A stretch of 64,000 nt of DNA. Origin: an uncultured Eubacterium sp. Its GTDB lineage: Bacteria > Bacillota > Clostridia > Lachnospirales > Lachnospiraceae. Under the pieces are notes generated by a model. It did not search any database. It was given only the letters and a program-made list of their open reading frames with translations, and was not told the origin of the DNA. How positions within the stretch are numbered: the first letter of the stretch is position 1; each line of letters starts with the position of its first letter. The stretch spans positions 23,869-87,868 of the forward strand of contig CAJTZN010000009.1 in assembly GCA_910584065.1 (NCBI GenBank). Reading direction: 5' to 3'. Positions 8,595 to 18,314 of the stretch are shown here, piece after piece. Position numbers and translations under genes: made by a program.

Positions 8595-11500
8595 ATGAGC
8601 AAGAGGTTTACATCAATTTTACTTTGTCTGGCATTGGTCATCACGATGTTTTCTTCACCATCGCAGTCGATGGCGAAAAAAACAAAGATCAAGTTGAACA
8701 AAAAGAAGGTGACGCTCGTCGTAGGAAAGAGCGTCCGCCTGAAAGTAAAAGGAACGAAGAAAAAAGCAAAGTGGAAGAGCAGCAGTAAAAAAGTAGCTAC
8801 CGTTTCTTCCAAAGGAGTTGTGAAAGCAAAGAAGAAGGGGAAAGCCAAGATCACGGCAAAAGTTGGGAAAAAGAAACTGGTATGCCGGGTTACGGTTAAG
8901 AATAAAAATGTACCGCCGTCTACAGATGTGAACGACGGCAGCGATCCGAACGGAGGAGGCGGGAACAATTCCTCTCCATCCACGCAGCCGCCGTCAAATG
9001 GTGGAAATGGAGGGGAATCTGGAGAGCAGAAGCCGACCGGGGATCCGCAGAAGCCATCTGAGAATCCACAGAAGCCGACCGGGGATCCGCAGCAGCCATC
9101 CGGGGATCCACAGAAGCCGACCGGGAATCCGCTGACACCAACCGGGAATCCGCAGAAGCCGACCGGGGATCCGCTGACACCAACCGGGAATCCGCTGACA
9201 CCGACCGGGAATCCGCAGAAGCCGACCGGGAATCCGCAGAAGCCATCCGAAAACCCGTTGACACCGTCCGGGAATCCGTTAGCACCATCCGGAAACCCGC
9301 TGACACCGTCCGGGAATCCGTTAGCACCATCCGGAAACCCGCTGACACCATCCGGGAATCCACAGAAGCCATCTGGAAATCCGCTGAAGCCGTCAGGGAA
9401 CCCACAGCAGCCGTCCAGTAATCCACAGGCTCCGACAGAAGAGCCGGCACCGCTCACTCCGACGACGGTAAAAGATGTGTCGTTTGAAGAAGGGGCGGAT
9501 GGATTTACCGCACAGGGCAGCGCAAGCATTACGGTGGTTGAGAATGGGTATGGAGAAGGAAAATGCCTGCAGGTATCAGACCGGACAGCAGCAACGGACG
9601 GCGTTGTCTTTTCGGCAGGTGAAGAAGTGACCGCTGGAGAGAGTTACACGATCCAGGGTTATGTAAAAGTACCGTCCGGCAGTGGAACGCTGATCTGTAA
9701 ATACCGGACGGGGGAGGCACAGGCTGATGTGCATGAAATCGTTACGGTTCCGGTTTCCGATGGTGAATGGTTAAAGTTTATGGGGACATTTACCGTGCCA
9801 GATTCGTTTGCGAAGCTAGATCTTTCATTTGAACTGGCAGGTTCGACAGAAACCTTTTATATTGACGAAATCAGTCTTTTGCAGGTTGTCGGCCTAAAGG
9901 ATACCTTTGACCGGATATTTGGGAAAACCGGAACATGTATCAATCCAGCCCAGCTCGAGAATCCGGAAATACTGGCTTATGTGAAAAAGAACTATTCCAG
10001 TATTTCGCTGGAAAACGACATGAAGCCGGACTCCGTGCTGCAGGCATGGTCCCATCCGCTGATCAGCACAGAGACAGCGAAAGGGAGAACAGGGGATTAT
10101 GTCATACCGGACAGCTATCAGGAATCCCAGGTTCCGGAGTTAAATTACAATACGATCGACAAGGTGATGAAGATCGCGAAGGAGAACGGACTTAAGATCC
10201 GCTACCACGTACTCGTATGGCATTCACAGACACCGGAGTGGTTCTTTAAAAAGGATTACAGCCGGGATGAGAATGCAGAATACGTGTCTCAGGAGACGAT
10301 GTACGCCCGTATGGAAATGTACATCCGCAGCGTGATCCACCATGTGTATACGCTGGACGGAGGAGCGTACAGGGATGTTGTGTATACGTGGGACGTGGTG
10401 AACGAGTATTTTGCCAATAATCCGGATAAGAACTGGTCTGCTGTTTTTGGCAACCGGAAACAGAATCAGAATGATCAGGGATTTGGAAATACGAGGCCGG
10501 AGTTCGTGAAGCGGGCGTTTGAGATCGCCTATGACGAGTTGGAAAAACTTGAACTGGCCGATTACATACCGCTGATGTACAATGACTTTAACACATATCA
10601 GAGGACCAGTGAGATCATTGATATGATTAACTATATCAATTCTGGCTCAAATAAAGTATGCGCCGGTGTCGGTATGCAGAGCCACGTCAGCTCAAGAGGA
10701 ACTTTTTCTTCCGTGGACAACTATATCCGGGCGATCCAAAGCTTTCTCGAGGCAGATTTCCAGGTACAGATCACGGAACTGGACGTGGCGAGCTGGGATT
10801 CGGAGGAAGAAACGCTGGAGGATGGAACGAAGGTCACGCATCTTCTGAAAGATACAGGTGGTGATGAAAAGGAGAGGTTGCCTAGTCCGCTTCCGTACAA
10901 GGAAAAAATGGCTGGTTACGAGGTACAGGCGCAATACATCAGTGACCTGACGAAGAGACTGATCAATCTGCAGCGGGATTATCATTACCAGATCAATGGA
11001 CTGACATGGTGGGGCATGCATGACGGTGTGTCATGGGTGAAAACCCATGCGTTGATGTTCCACGGAGAGCAGGATCAGATGGCGAAACCTCCGTACGAGG
11101 CAAAACCTTCGTACTATGCGTTCATGCAGGCAGCAGAATCTGAGTGGAGTAAGCCGGCACCGACGGCACCGCCGCTGCGCTCATATGATTTTAAAGAGGA
11201 TATGAACGATGAAACTTACAAGATCGAAGATCCCAGTAAGGCGTCCCATGTCGTAAACGCTGACGGTTCGATCACGCTCACCTTTAAAGGCGGTGGAGCA
11301 TACAATTTCTTCCTGCCAAAGAGCGAATGGAACGATGTGGATTACAAATCTGTTGTGCTCACCTATACGAGTGAGGGGGGGGATCTTAGCCATTCGCTGT
11401 TTGACGCGAATGCGCTTGGCGTAGAAAATGTGAATGTTGGAAAACATATTGAGTGGAATCCACAGTTTAAAAATACGCAGGGCACGGAGAAGCGACTGAT

Positions 11501-12644
11501 TTTAAGTGTGGGAAATGATTTCGCCGGCGGATGCATCCGCGGGATCCAGTTCTTTACACAGAGTGCGACGGCTACGATCACGATCAAGTCGATGATGTTC
11601 TGCGGCAAAGCAAATCCGACGAAGTATGATCTGGATCCGACGCTGAATCCACCGCAGAGGCCGACGCTGCCGACGCCGGTGCCGACGGCTGTACCGACAA
11701 AGGCGCCGGACAAAACACCGGCACCAACACCGGTTAATACACTGGCACCGACGGAGAAACCGACGGCACCGCCAGCGTTGGATGTGGATTTGACGTCAGA
11801 AGGTGCTTATGAAAGTGAAAATGGGAGCGCGGAAATTGAAAAAAATGCCGATGGCTCTATTACGATTATCTTTAAAAAGCAGTACGACGCATGTAATTTC
11901 TATGTGCCGCAGGGGAACTGGAACGGAACCGCTTACAGATCCGTTGTACTCACGTATACGAGTGAGGGAGGAAATCTCGGGCATGCGCTGTATGACAGGG
12001 ATGGAGAAAAGGATGCTAACTGGGGTCAGAAAGTAAAAGAGTCCGCGCAGGAGACGACGCTTTTCTTTAATGCGACAGACAAGTGCGCGGACGGATGTAT
12101 TGGTGGCTTCCAGATTTTCAATCCAAATGTACTCGCCGATGGGAAGACAATAAAAATCACGGTGAAATCGCTTTCTTTCCGTGATGTAGCCTTGCTTGAT
12201 CCTGCTAATCTGTCCGGCGGTGAAAACGTGGAAAACGGTAAGCTACTGAATGATGTTGAGCAGGTGACGATCCCTCTTCCGAAAATGGATACTTTGATGA
12301 AAGGGTCGAGGGTGGAAGTAACCGTCAGTGGAACGCTTTCGGATGAGTCTGATGGCTTTCGGATGTGGCTTGCGAACGGGTGGGCTACGGCATCGGATCA
12401 TTATTACTATACGAAGAACATAGGAGTTGGAATAGGTGGCCGGGGAGACGGGGATTTGTCTTATCAGGCAGGAAACTTTACTATAACTGGAGTGCTAACG
12501 GTAGGAAATAATGCGGAAGAACTAAAGCAGGAGACGGCAAATCTTCTTTCGTTAAAAGCAACAGTATCCGGCGGGAAACTAAACGGAGTTACCATCACAG
12601 GTATCCAGGTAAGAGTCTCGGCAGCGCGACGCACCGCTGGGTGA
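8595..12644 (+). CDS. Secreted multidomain GH10 endo-1,4-beta-xylanase
   Basis: The protein has 1349 residues from ATG 8595, which has AAAGGA 9 nt upstream; an earlier in-frame ATG at 8532 lacks a site. It has a signal peptide (1-27), a BIG2-type Ig domain (30-105) and a GNP-repeat linker (to about 278). A CBM4/22-like sandwich (290-435) comes next. The GH10 barrel (440-850) carries acid/base Glu604 in WDVVNEYF and nucleophile Glu728 in ITELDVASW. Two homologous modules (865-1010 and 1060-1195) share SVVLTYTSEGG and probably bind carbohydrate. A last beta-rich domain runs to 1349. It would cut xylan outside the cell. The stop overlaps the next ORF as GTGA, but the esterase homology continues upstream in the other frame. 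The true protein was probably a xylanase-esterase fusion. Confidence 0.95.
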   Translation: MSKRFTSILLCLALVITMFSSPSQSMAKKTKIKLNKKKVTLVVGKSVRLKVKGTKKKAKWKSSSKKVATVSSKGVVKAKKKGKAKITAKVGKKKLVCRVTVKNKNVPPSTDVNDGSDPNGGGGNNSSPSTQPPSNGGNGGESGEQKPTGDPQKPSENPQKPTGDPQQPSGDPQKPTGNPLTPTGNPQKPTGDPLTPTGNPLTPTGNPQKPTGNPQKPSENPLTPSGNPLAPSGNPLTPSGNPLAPSGNPLTPSGNPQKPSGNPLKPSGNPQQPSSNPQAPTEEPAPLTPTTVKDVSFEEGADGFTAQGSASITVVENGYGEGKCLQVSDRTAATDGVVFSAGEEVTAGESYTIQGYVKVPSGSGTLICKYRTGEAQADVHEIVTVPVSDGEWLKFMGTFTVPDSFAKLDLSFELAGSTETFYIDEISLLQVVGLKDTFDRIFGKTGTCINPAQLENPEILAYVKKNYSSISLENDMKPDSVLQAWSHPLISTETAKGRTGDYVIPDSYQESQVPELNYNTIDKVMKIAKENGLKIRYHVLVWHSQTPEWFFKKDYSRDENAEYVSQETMYARMEMYIRSVIHHVYTLDGGAYRDVVYTWDVVNEYFANNPDKNWSAVFGNRKQNQNDQGFGNTRPEFVKRAFEIAYDELEKLELADYIPLMYNDFNTYQRTSEIIDMINYINSGSNKVCAGVGMQSHVSSRGTFSSVDNYIRAIQSFLEADFQVQITELDVASWDSEEETLEDGTKVTHLLKDTGGDEKERLPSPLPYKEKMAGYEVQAQYISDLTKRLINLQRDYHYQINGLTWWGMHDGVSWVKTHALMFHGEQDQMAKPPYEAKPSYYAFMQAAESEWSKPAPTAPPLRSYDFKEDMNDETYKIEDPSKASHVVNADGSITLTFKGGGAYNFFLPKSEWNDVDYKSVVLTYTSEGGDLSHSLFDANALGVENVNVGKHIEWNPQFKNTQGTEKRLILSVGNDFAGGCIRGIQFFTQSATATITIKSMMFCGKANPTKYDLDPTLNPPQRPTLPTPVPTAVPTKAPDKTPAPTPVNTLAPTEKPTAPPALDVDLTSEGAYESENGSAEIEKNADGSITIIFKKQYDACNFYVPQGNWNGTAYRSVVLTYTSEGGNLGHALYDRDGEKDANWGQKVKESAQETTLFFNATDKCADGCIGGFQIFNPNVLADGKTIKITVKSLSFRDVALLDPANLSGGENVENGKLLNDVEQVTIPLPKMDTLMKGSRVEVTVSGTLSDESDGFRMWLANGWATASDHYYYTKNIGVGIGGRGDGDLSYQAGNFTITGVLTVGNNAEELKQETANLLSLKATVSGGKLNGVTITGIQVRVSAARRTAG
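9040..9430 (+). repeat. In-frame PSGNP/PTGNP linker repeats
   Basis: About 18 imperfect copies of a 21-bp unit encode NPxxPSG or NPxxPTG. They separate the Ig-like domain from the carbohydrate-binding module of the xylanase. Confidence 0.85.
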
Positions 12645-13798
12645 CCACATGGGGAACCGCCGAGGAAAAATGCGATCTGTTAGATGATAAAGGTAATAAA
12701 CCTGCGATGCCGAAGCTTTCATTGGAGGATACAACCGTGCGGCAGATCATCCGGGTGACGACAGGCGGGGAGAGGTTCCGCCTCCGTCTCTCGAACCAGT
12801 ACGGAAAAAGCGATGTGACGGTAAAATCCCTACATCTGGCGAAACAGGTAAAGGCGGATGAGTCTACGATCGATACGGCGACGGACAAAGAAGTTACGGT
12901 AGATGGCAAGACGGAATTTGTCATCCCTATGGGAAAGGTAATCATTACAGATCCGGTCGATTTCCCGGTCAATGCCCTTGACAATGTGGCTGTCACGTCC
13001 TATTTCGGCGCAGCGCCGACAGAGAACATAACGGGCCACCGCGGGGCGAGGGCTACGACGTATCAGGTATCTGGCAACCATGTTTCGGATGCGGCATTCA
13101 CGGATGCGCAGACGACAACGAGTTGGTTTTTCCTGGCGGACGCCTCGATCTGGTCGGCAAAGGAAAGTAAGGTTGTCGTCTGCTTTGGGGATTCGATCAC
13201 GGACGGGTTCGGAACGGATGCGGATTACCTCGGGAAAAAGCCTGACAGCTATACGAGATGGGTGGACTATTTCGCGAAAAGGCTCCAGGCGAATGACAAG
13301 ACGAAACACATTTCCGTGATCAACGAGGGAATTGGCACAAACTCAATCCTCGGCTTCTATCCGACCGATGCCGGAAAAGACCGTTTCGCGAGAGATCTTT
13401 TGAAACATGACGGCGTAGGTTATTGTATTATCCTGTTCGGTGTCAACGATATTACCAAGTTGGAGAATACGGATAAATACGACAAGCTGCTTCCCGAGTA
13501 CCAGAAAATGGTGAAGCTTTGCCATGATAATGGCATTAAAGTATACGGTGCGCCGATTCTTCCATTCGGAACGAGCGGTAGCTATACGGAGGCTTCCGAG
13601 CAAGTGCGGACGCAGATCAATAACTGGATGCGTTCCACGGATTCACAGATGGATGGCATCATTGATTTCGAGAGTGCCGTTGCTGATCCGGAAAATCCGA
13701 AAAATATTTTGGAGAAATATACGCATGAAGATGGCCTTCATCCGTATGACGGATACGAGGCGATGGCAAACGCGATTGATCTGACAATGTTTGAATAA
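12641..13798 (+). CDS. SGNH/GDSL esterase, probably split by a frameshift from the xylanase
   Basis: The ORF gives 385 residues of a family typified by WVTTWGTA at the N terminus and a GDSL hydrolase core. The nucleophile block FGDSITDGFG places Ser185, and D364-x-x-H367 lies in EDGLHPYDGYEAMA. Such enzymes deacetylate plant polysaccharides such as acetylxylan. There is no signal peptide, and the only start is GTG 12641, which overlaps the xylanase stop in GTGA with no ribosome site. The family motif starts upstream of this GTG (H-R-W-V-T-T-W). A one-base loss near 12616-12630 in an original fusion therefore explains it best. Translational coupling is the alternative. A damaged paralogue lies at 17.5-18.3 kb. 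Confidence 0.85.
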   Translation: MTTWGTAEEKCDLLDDKGNKPAMPKLSLEDTTVRQIIRVTTGGERFRLRLSNQYGKSDVTVKSLHLAKQVKADESTIDTATDKEVTVDGKTEFVIPMGKVIITDPVDFPVNALDNVAVTSYFGAAPTENITGHRGARATTYQVSGNHVSDAAFTDAQTTTSWFFLADASIWSAKESKVVVCFGDSITDGFGTDADYLGKKPDSYTRWVDYFAKRLQANDKTKHISVINEGIGTNSILGFYPTDAGKDRFARDLLKHDGVGYCIILFGVNDITKLENTDKYDKLLPEYQKMVKLCHDNGIKVYGAPILPFGTSGSYTEASEQVRTQINNWMRSTDSQMDGIIDFESAVADPENPKNILEKYTHEDGLHPYDGYEAMANAIDLTMFE

Positions 13799-13809
13799 AG
13801 CAAATGTGC

Positions 13810-13857
13810 AAAAGCAGTCCGGCTTTTCTGTATTTGAAAAGGGCGGGCTGCTTTTTT
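13810..13857 (+). terminator. Rho-independent terminator
   Basis: A 12-bp stem (13810-13821 with 13844-13855, one G-U pair) is followed by a T run. It follows the esterase and may also serve the convergent AraC gene. Confidence 0.8.
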
Positions 13858-13956
13858 GCGCTAAATCCGTTGTTGGGATTCCATTTTCAGGAAGTATGGA
13901 ATTTAATTTAATAAAAAAATAGGCCAAATAAACCAACCATACCAACCATACGAGCG

Positions 13957-14799
13957 TTACTGCCTGTCCTGGCCGCTCAAAATCAGCTTCTGAAATTTCT
14001 TTGGTGTATAGCCGGTAAATTTTTTAAATGACGTGATAAAGTTCGTGTAGTCTTTAAATCCGGCGCCATAACACGTTTCTGTCACATTTTTTCCCAGCAT
14101 GAGCAGGGATTTTGCTTTTGAGAGGCGGCACAGGAGAAGATAATTGAAGATCGTAGTCCCGGTTTCCTTTTTGAACATGTGGCACATGTAATATTTATTC
14201 AGAAATAAGTGCTCAGCCAGTTCGTCGAGCGTGAGCGGGTCCAGCAGGTGATTCTGTATGTACTTGAGAATGGTCTGTGTGTTTTCCGAATATGTGCACG
14301 GCAGCACGGCCGGTGTTCCGTCAAAAAGATGGTTGATAAAAATAAGGAGCTGCAGCAGATATGTTTCCATCAAAAGTGTTTGCCCCGCTAAAGGGTAGGA
14401 CGATGACTGTTTCATATGTTCATACTGCAGCAAGATGTACTGGAGCTGGGAGTCGTCGAGTAAAAAGACGTTGTTTGTTCCGGGTTCCCGGTTCTGAAAA
14501 CAGGCGGACAGATCAATCTCCGGCGTCTGGTGCCGCTGGAAAAACGGGGGCGGGATGTGGATGTAGATGCGTTCATAGGGCGTCTGCAGGCAGTTGATTG
14601 CTTTATGCAGTTCCAGATCGTTGATCACCAGCATCGTCCCTGCCGTGATCTGATAGCAGGAATCCTGGATAAAAAAGGATAATTCCCCGTCCAAAAGAAC
14701 GAAAAGTTCATAAAAATTGTGGATGTGGAAGTCCGAAACATAGGAGGACATCGAAACCAAGCGGTTAAAATCTATCTTGTCTGAAAATTCCCTGATCAT
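13957..14799 (-). CDS. AraC-family transcriptional regulator
   Basis: The protein has 280 residues from ATG 14799, which has GAGGG 5 nt upstream; ATG 14811 is an alternative without a clear site. An N-terminal cupin-like sensing domain includes FHIHNFYELFVLLDGELSFF. Two C-terminal helix-turn-helix motifs lie at about 175-275: LTLDELAEHLFLNKYYMCHM, then GFKDYTNFITSFKKFTGYTP. Such proteins usually respond to a sugar and activate adjacent carbohydrate genes. It is divergent from the GH115 chimera, about 220 nt apart, so the xylan/uronate enzymes are the natural target. The ligand is not known. Confidence 0.93.
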   Translation of the reverse strand: MIREFSDKIDFNRLVSMSSYVSDFHIHNFYELFVLLDGELSFFIQDSCYQITAGTMLVINDLELHKAINCLQTPYERIYIHIPPPFFQRHQTPEIDLSACFQNREPGTNNVFLLDDSQLQYILLQYEHMKQSSSYPLAGQTLLMETYLLQLLIFINHLFDGTPAVLPCTYSENTQTILKYIQNHLLDPLTLDELAEHLFLNKYYMCHMFKKETGTTIFNYLLLCRLSKAKSLLMLGKNVTETCYGAGFKDYTNFITSFKKFTGYTPKKFQKLILSGQDRQ

Positions 14800-15021
14800 A
14801 CGTACCCTCATTTCTTTGTGTTTATGCGCAGGGCGGCGGGGCGGCAGCTGCTGCAGTCAGAACCCTGTGCGCAATATTTACAAGTTTTTGTACAAAAGAC
14901 AAAAGGAAGTTGCTTGTGTTTAGTGCTATTATAAAACGTAAATAGCAATTGTGCAAGTACATTTTTAATTGGGCGCGGCTGGACGTGTGTGCGGCGGCTG
15001 CGCAGGATAAGGAGGAATCGT

Positions 15022-16437
15022 ATGTCATGGATCGAGAAGTGCCCGCTTCGGGTGTTCTTGCTGAGATTGCCGTTGGCGGTATCTTTGATAACTCTGATGA
15101 TGTTATCTTTGCTGTCAACTGCATTCGGCCTCATGAGTAGAGGGGAAACGGCAGGGGCAGCGTCGCAGGCGAAAAAAGTAAAGAGTATCTCAGTCGTCAA
15201 GCCGGAGATTTCCAGACTGTCATTGAAGAAGGGCAGCAAATACCGGTTAAAAACAGAGATTTTGCCGAAGACGGCAAAAAACAAAAAGGTAACATACCGC
15301 TCGAGTAAGCCGTCGGTCGTTTCGGTTTCCTCGCGGGGAATCCTATCGGCAAAAAAAGCGGGAGCTGCCAAAGTGACAGTCCGCGCGACCGATGGGAGCA
15401 AAAAGATGGCGGGGATTCAGGTAAAAGTTGTGAAAAAACTGAAAAAGGTTTCAAAAGTGACGCTGAACACCGGGAAGGTGACATTGTATGTCAATGGAAC
15501 AGGCGGGTCAGATAAAAAGGCCGGGTCAGATGGAAAGGCCGGACAGTGTAAGCTGTGGGCAAAGATCTTACCGAAAAACGCGACGGAAAAGAAGGCGGTG
15601 TTCCAGTCGTCTGACCGTTCGGTGGCTTCCGTGGATCAGAGCGGAACAGTAAAGGCGAAGAAGGCGGGGACAGCAAAAATTACCGCCTATGCGGCAGATG
15701 GCTGGGGAAAGAAAGCGACATGCACCGTGACCGTAGAGCAGGGGGCGTCGTCAGACCAGGCTTCGCAGAAGCCGGCAGTTCCGTCTGCGTCTCCCGTACC
15801 GACACCGCCGGCAGCACCTTCCGCGACACCGAAAGAAGACGGCGTTTACGTACTGGCGGAGCAGAACCGGGCCGCGCAGATCCTTCTGGATGCGAACGGC
15901 GCCGACTTTGAGGGACTAAAACTCATTGCGGATTGCGTGGCCGATGATGTGAAGCTGGTTGCGGATGCCGATATGGACGTGATCACAAAGACGGAAGAGT
16001 TAAAGGGGACGCCGGTGATCGCCGGAAGTATCGGAAACCATGCGCTCATTGATTCTTTGATTCGCGAGGGAAAACTTGACGTGTCGGCGATCCGGGGAAA
16101 ATGGGAGACATATAAGATCGAGGTGGTGGAAAACCCTGTCGAGGGCATCCCGCAGGCGCTCGTTGTCGTGGGAAGTGACAAGCGGGGCACGATATACGGC
16201 ATGTTCCATATTTCCGAGCAGATGGGAGTATCCCCCTGGGTGTACTGGGCGGATGTCAACCCGGCCAAACAGCAGACGGTCTCGTTCCGCTATTCACAAA
16301 TCGAAACGGTATCCAAAGAGCCTTCGGTCAAATACCGCGGTATTTTCCTCAACGATGAGGAGCCGTCGCTGGGAACGTGGGTCAACAATTTCTTTAAAGG
16401 GGAAAAGGGGCGGAAAATTCAACGAAAAATTTTATGA
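15022..16437 (+). pseudogene. GH115 alpha-glucuronidase chimera, 5' part (frameshifted)
   Basis: Translation starts at ATG 15022 with AGGAGG 7 nt upstream. The protein has a signal peptide, then two BIG2-type Ig domains rich in KKAG/KKAGT, then a short Pro linker. The N-terminal part of a GH115 alpha-glucuronidase follows, seen in SDKRGTIYGMFHISEQMGVS and KYRGIFLNDEEP. GH115 removes (4-O-methyl)glucuronic acid from xylan. The frame ends at 16437 right after NNFFKGEKG, while the next GH115 residues (GKFNEKFYEK) continue in another frame. The shift lies in the G-rich stretch near 16398-16415 and looks like one extra base. It is part one of three pieces of a broken gene. Confidence 0.85.
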
Positions 16438-17941
16438 AAAAGTGTTCCAGCTCATCCTCCGTTTGAAAGGAAATTATCTGTGGCCGGCCATGTGGAACTC
16501 CTCGTTTGGCGCGGACGGCTGTGAGAGCGCGGATGCCAGCGCGAAACTGGCGGATACGTACGGCGTCGTTATGGGAACGTCGCATCATGAGCCGATGATG
16601 CTGGCGCATCAGGACTGGGTGCGCAATAAGAAAAACTACGGAACCGGGGAATGGGATTTTGTGAAAAACAGGGAAGGCCTGATGAAGTTCTTCGAGGAAG
16701 GCGCGAAAACCAGGGGCGCATTTGACAATATTGCCACGGTTGGCATGCGCGGGGACGGCGACACGACGATGCTTCCCGAAGGAAGTACGCTGGAGGAAAA
16801 CATCAGCCTGCTCAAAGAGATCATTACCGAGCAGAAAAATATATTAAATCAGCACGGCCTGCAGGAGAAGCCGAAAATGCTGGCCCTGTACAAAGAGGTA
16901 GAAGAGTACTGGCAGGGCGGCGACGGCGTTCCCGGACTGCGGGAGTGGGAAGGACTGGATGACGTGACGATCCTTCTCTCGGAAGACAATTACGGCAATG
17001 TGCGCACGCTGCCGACTGACGCGAACAAAAACCGCGAGAGCGGCTGGGGCATGTATTACCATTTCGATTACAATGGGGCGCCGGCATCCTGCCAGTGGGT
17101 GCTGAGTAAAAGCCGCGCGACCGTGCAGGTGGGGAAAACGCTCACCCTGTCGGTAAAAAATGCAGCGAAGAAGGCAAAAATCACATGGGGTTCCAAACAG
17201 AAAAAGATCGCGAAGGTCGTTCAGTCGTCGAACAAGAAGGCGAAGATCCGAGGGGTGAAAGCCGGAAAGACAACGATCACGGCGAAGTATAAACTGGGAA
17301 GGAAAAAGAAGACACTTTCCTGTAAAGTGACGGTACAGGATAAATCGAATGCCAGAAAAACAGTAACTCCGACCGGGGCGCCATCATCATCGCCGCTGGC
17401 GTCATCCGTGCCGCCGGCGCCATCGGCAGTAGGACCATCCGCGCCGGCCGCGACAGATCAGCCGGCATCGGAGACGCCGGCGCAGTCGTTCAAGTGGGTG
17501 ACGACATGGGGAACGGCGGAGGAAAAATGTGATGTGACGAAGGACGCGATGCCGAAACAGGCGCTTCCCGATACGACCGTCCGCGAGATCATCCGCGTGA
17601 CGACCGGCGGGGACAAGCTGAGGCTGCGCCTTTCCAACCAGTACGGGGACAGCGATGTGGAGATCAAGTCCATGCATTTGGCAAAGCAGGTCAAAGCAGA
17701 CGAGTCCACGATCGATACGGCTACCGATCAGGCAGTCACGGTCGGAGGCAGCGAGGAGTTTGTCATTCCGGCGGGACAGGTGATCGTGACGGACGAGGTC
17801 GCGTTCCCGGTCAATGCGCTCGATAATGTCGCAGTTTCCATCTATTTTGGACCGATGCCGGAAAAGACCGTTTTGCCAGGGATCTTCTGGAACACGACGG
17901 GGTTGCCTATTGCATCATCCTGTTCGGCGTCAATGACTTAA
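16415..17941 (+). pseudogene. GH115 chimera, middle part: GH115, Ig-like and esterase N terminus
   Basis: This continues the GH115 domain in a second frame, with LRLKGNYLWPAMW, GVVMGTSHHEPMM and TVGMRGDGDTTM as family hallmarks. GH115 homology stops near HFDYNGAPASCQWV (about 17098). GH115 enzymes normally continue for several hundred residues, so the C-terminal half is absent. A BIG2-type Ig domain, an Ala/Pro/Ser linker and the N-terminal half of an SGNH esterase (FKWVTTWGTAEEKC) follow. The esterase loses its frame at about 17865, where a deletion removed the catalytic block. The ORF can be opened from 16076, but residues before about 16415 are out of frame and have no meaning. Confidence 0.8.
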
Positions 17942-18285
17942 ATAAGCTGCCCAACGCGAGCAAGTATAACGAACTTCTGCCGGAATACCAGAAGATGGTG
18001 AAACTTTGCCACGATAACGGCATTAAAGTATATGGCGCGCCAATCCTTCCGTTTGGAACGAGCGATTATTACAGCGAGGGATCCGAGCAGGTGAGGACGA
18101 TGATCAATGACTGGATGCGCTCAGCCGATTCGCAGATGGATGGCATCATTGACTTTGAGAGTGCGGTGGCCGATCCGGAAAATCCGAAAAATGTGTTGGA
18201 AGATTATACGCATGACGACGGCCTGCACCCGTATGACGGATACGAGGCGATGGCAAATGCCATTGACCTGAAATTGTTTGAGTAA
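17866..18285 (+). pseudogene. SGNH esterase C-terminal remnant of the GH115 chimera
   Basis: The third frame resumes esterase homology as DRFARDLLEHDGVAYC and runs to DDGLHPYDGYEAMANAIDL, nearly identical to the paralogue ending at 13798. Relative to that copy about 355 nt are missing, including the GDS nucleophile block, so the esterase cannot be active. 355 is not a multiple of three, which explains the frame change. A start such as ATG 17995 would give only a 96-residue fragment. Confidence 0.85.
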
Positions 18286-18314
18286 GTAAACAGCAAAATG
18301 AGTAAAGGAACGAT

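Noticed and set aside
8498..9529. 343-codon minus-strand ORF opposite the xylanase N terminus
   Set aside because: It mirrors the GNP repeat linker and Lys-rich Ig domain, so it is a compositional shadow.
12641..12644. Designed translational coupling (GTGA) of xylanase and esterase
   Set aside because: No ribosome site or signal peptide for the esterase, and its conserved N terminus lies upstream of the GTG. A frameshifted fusion is preferred, though coupling is not excluded.
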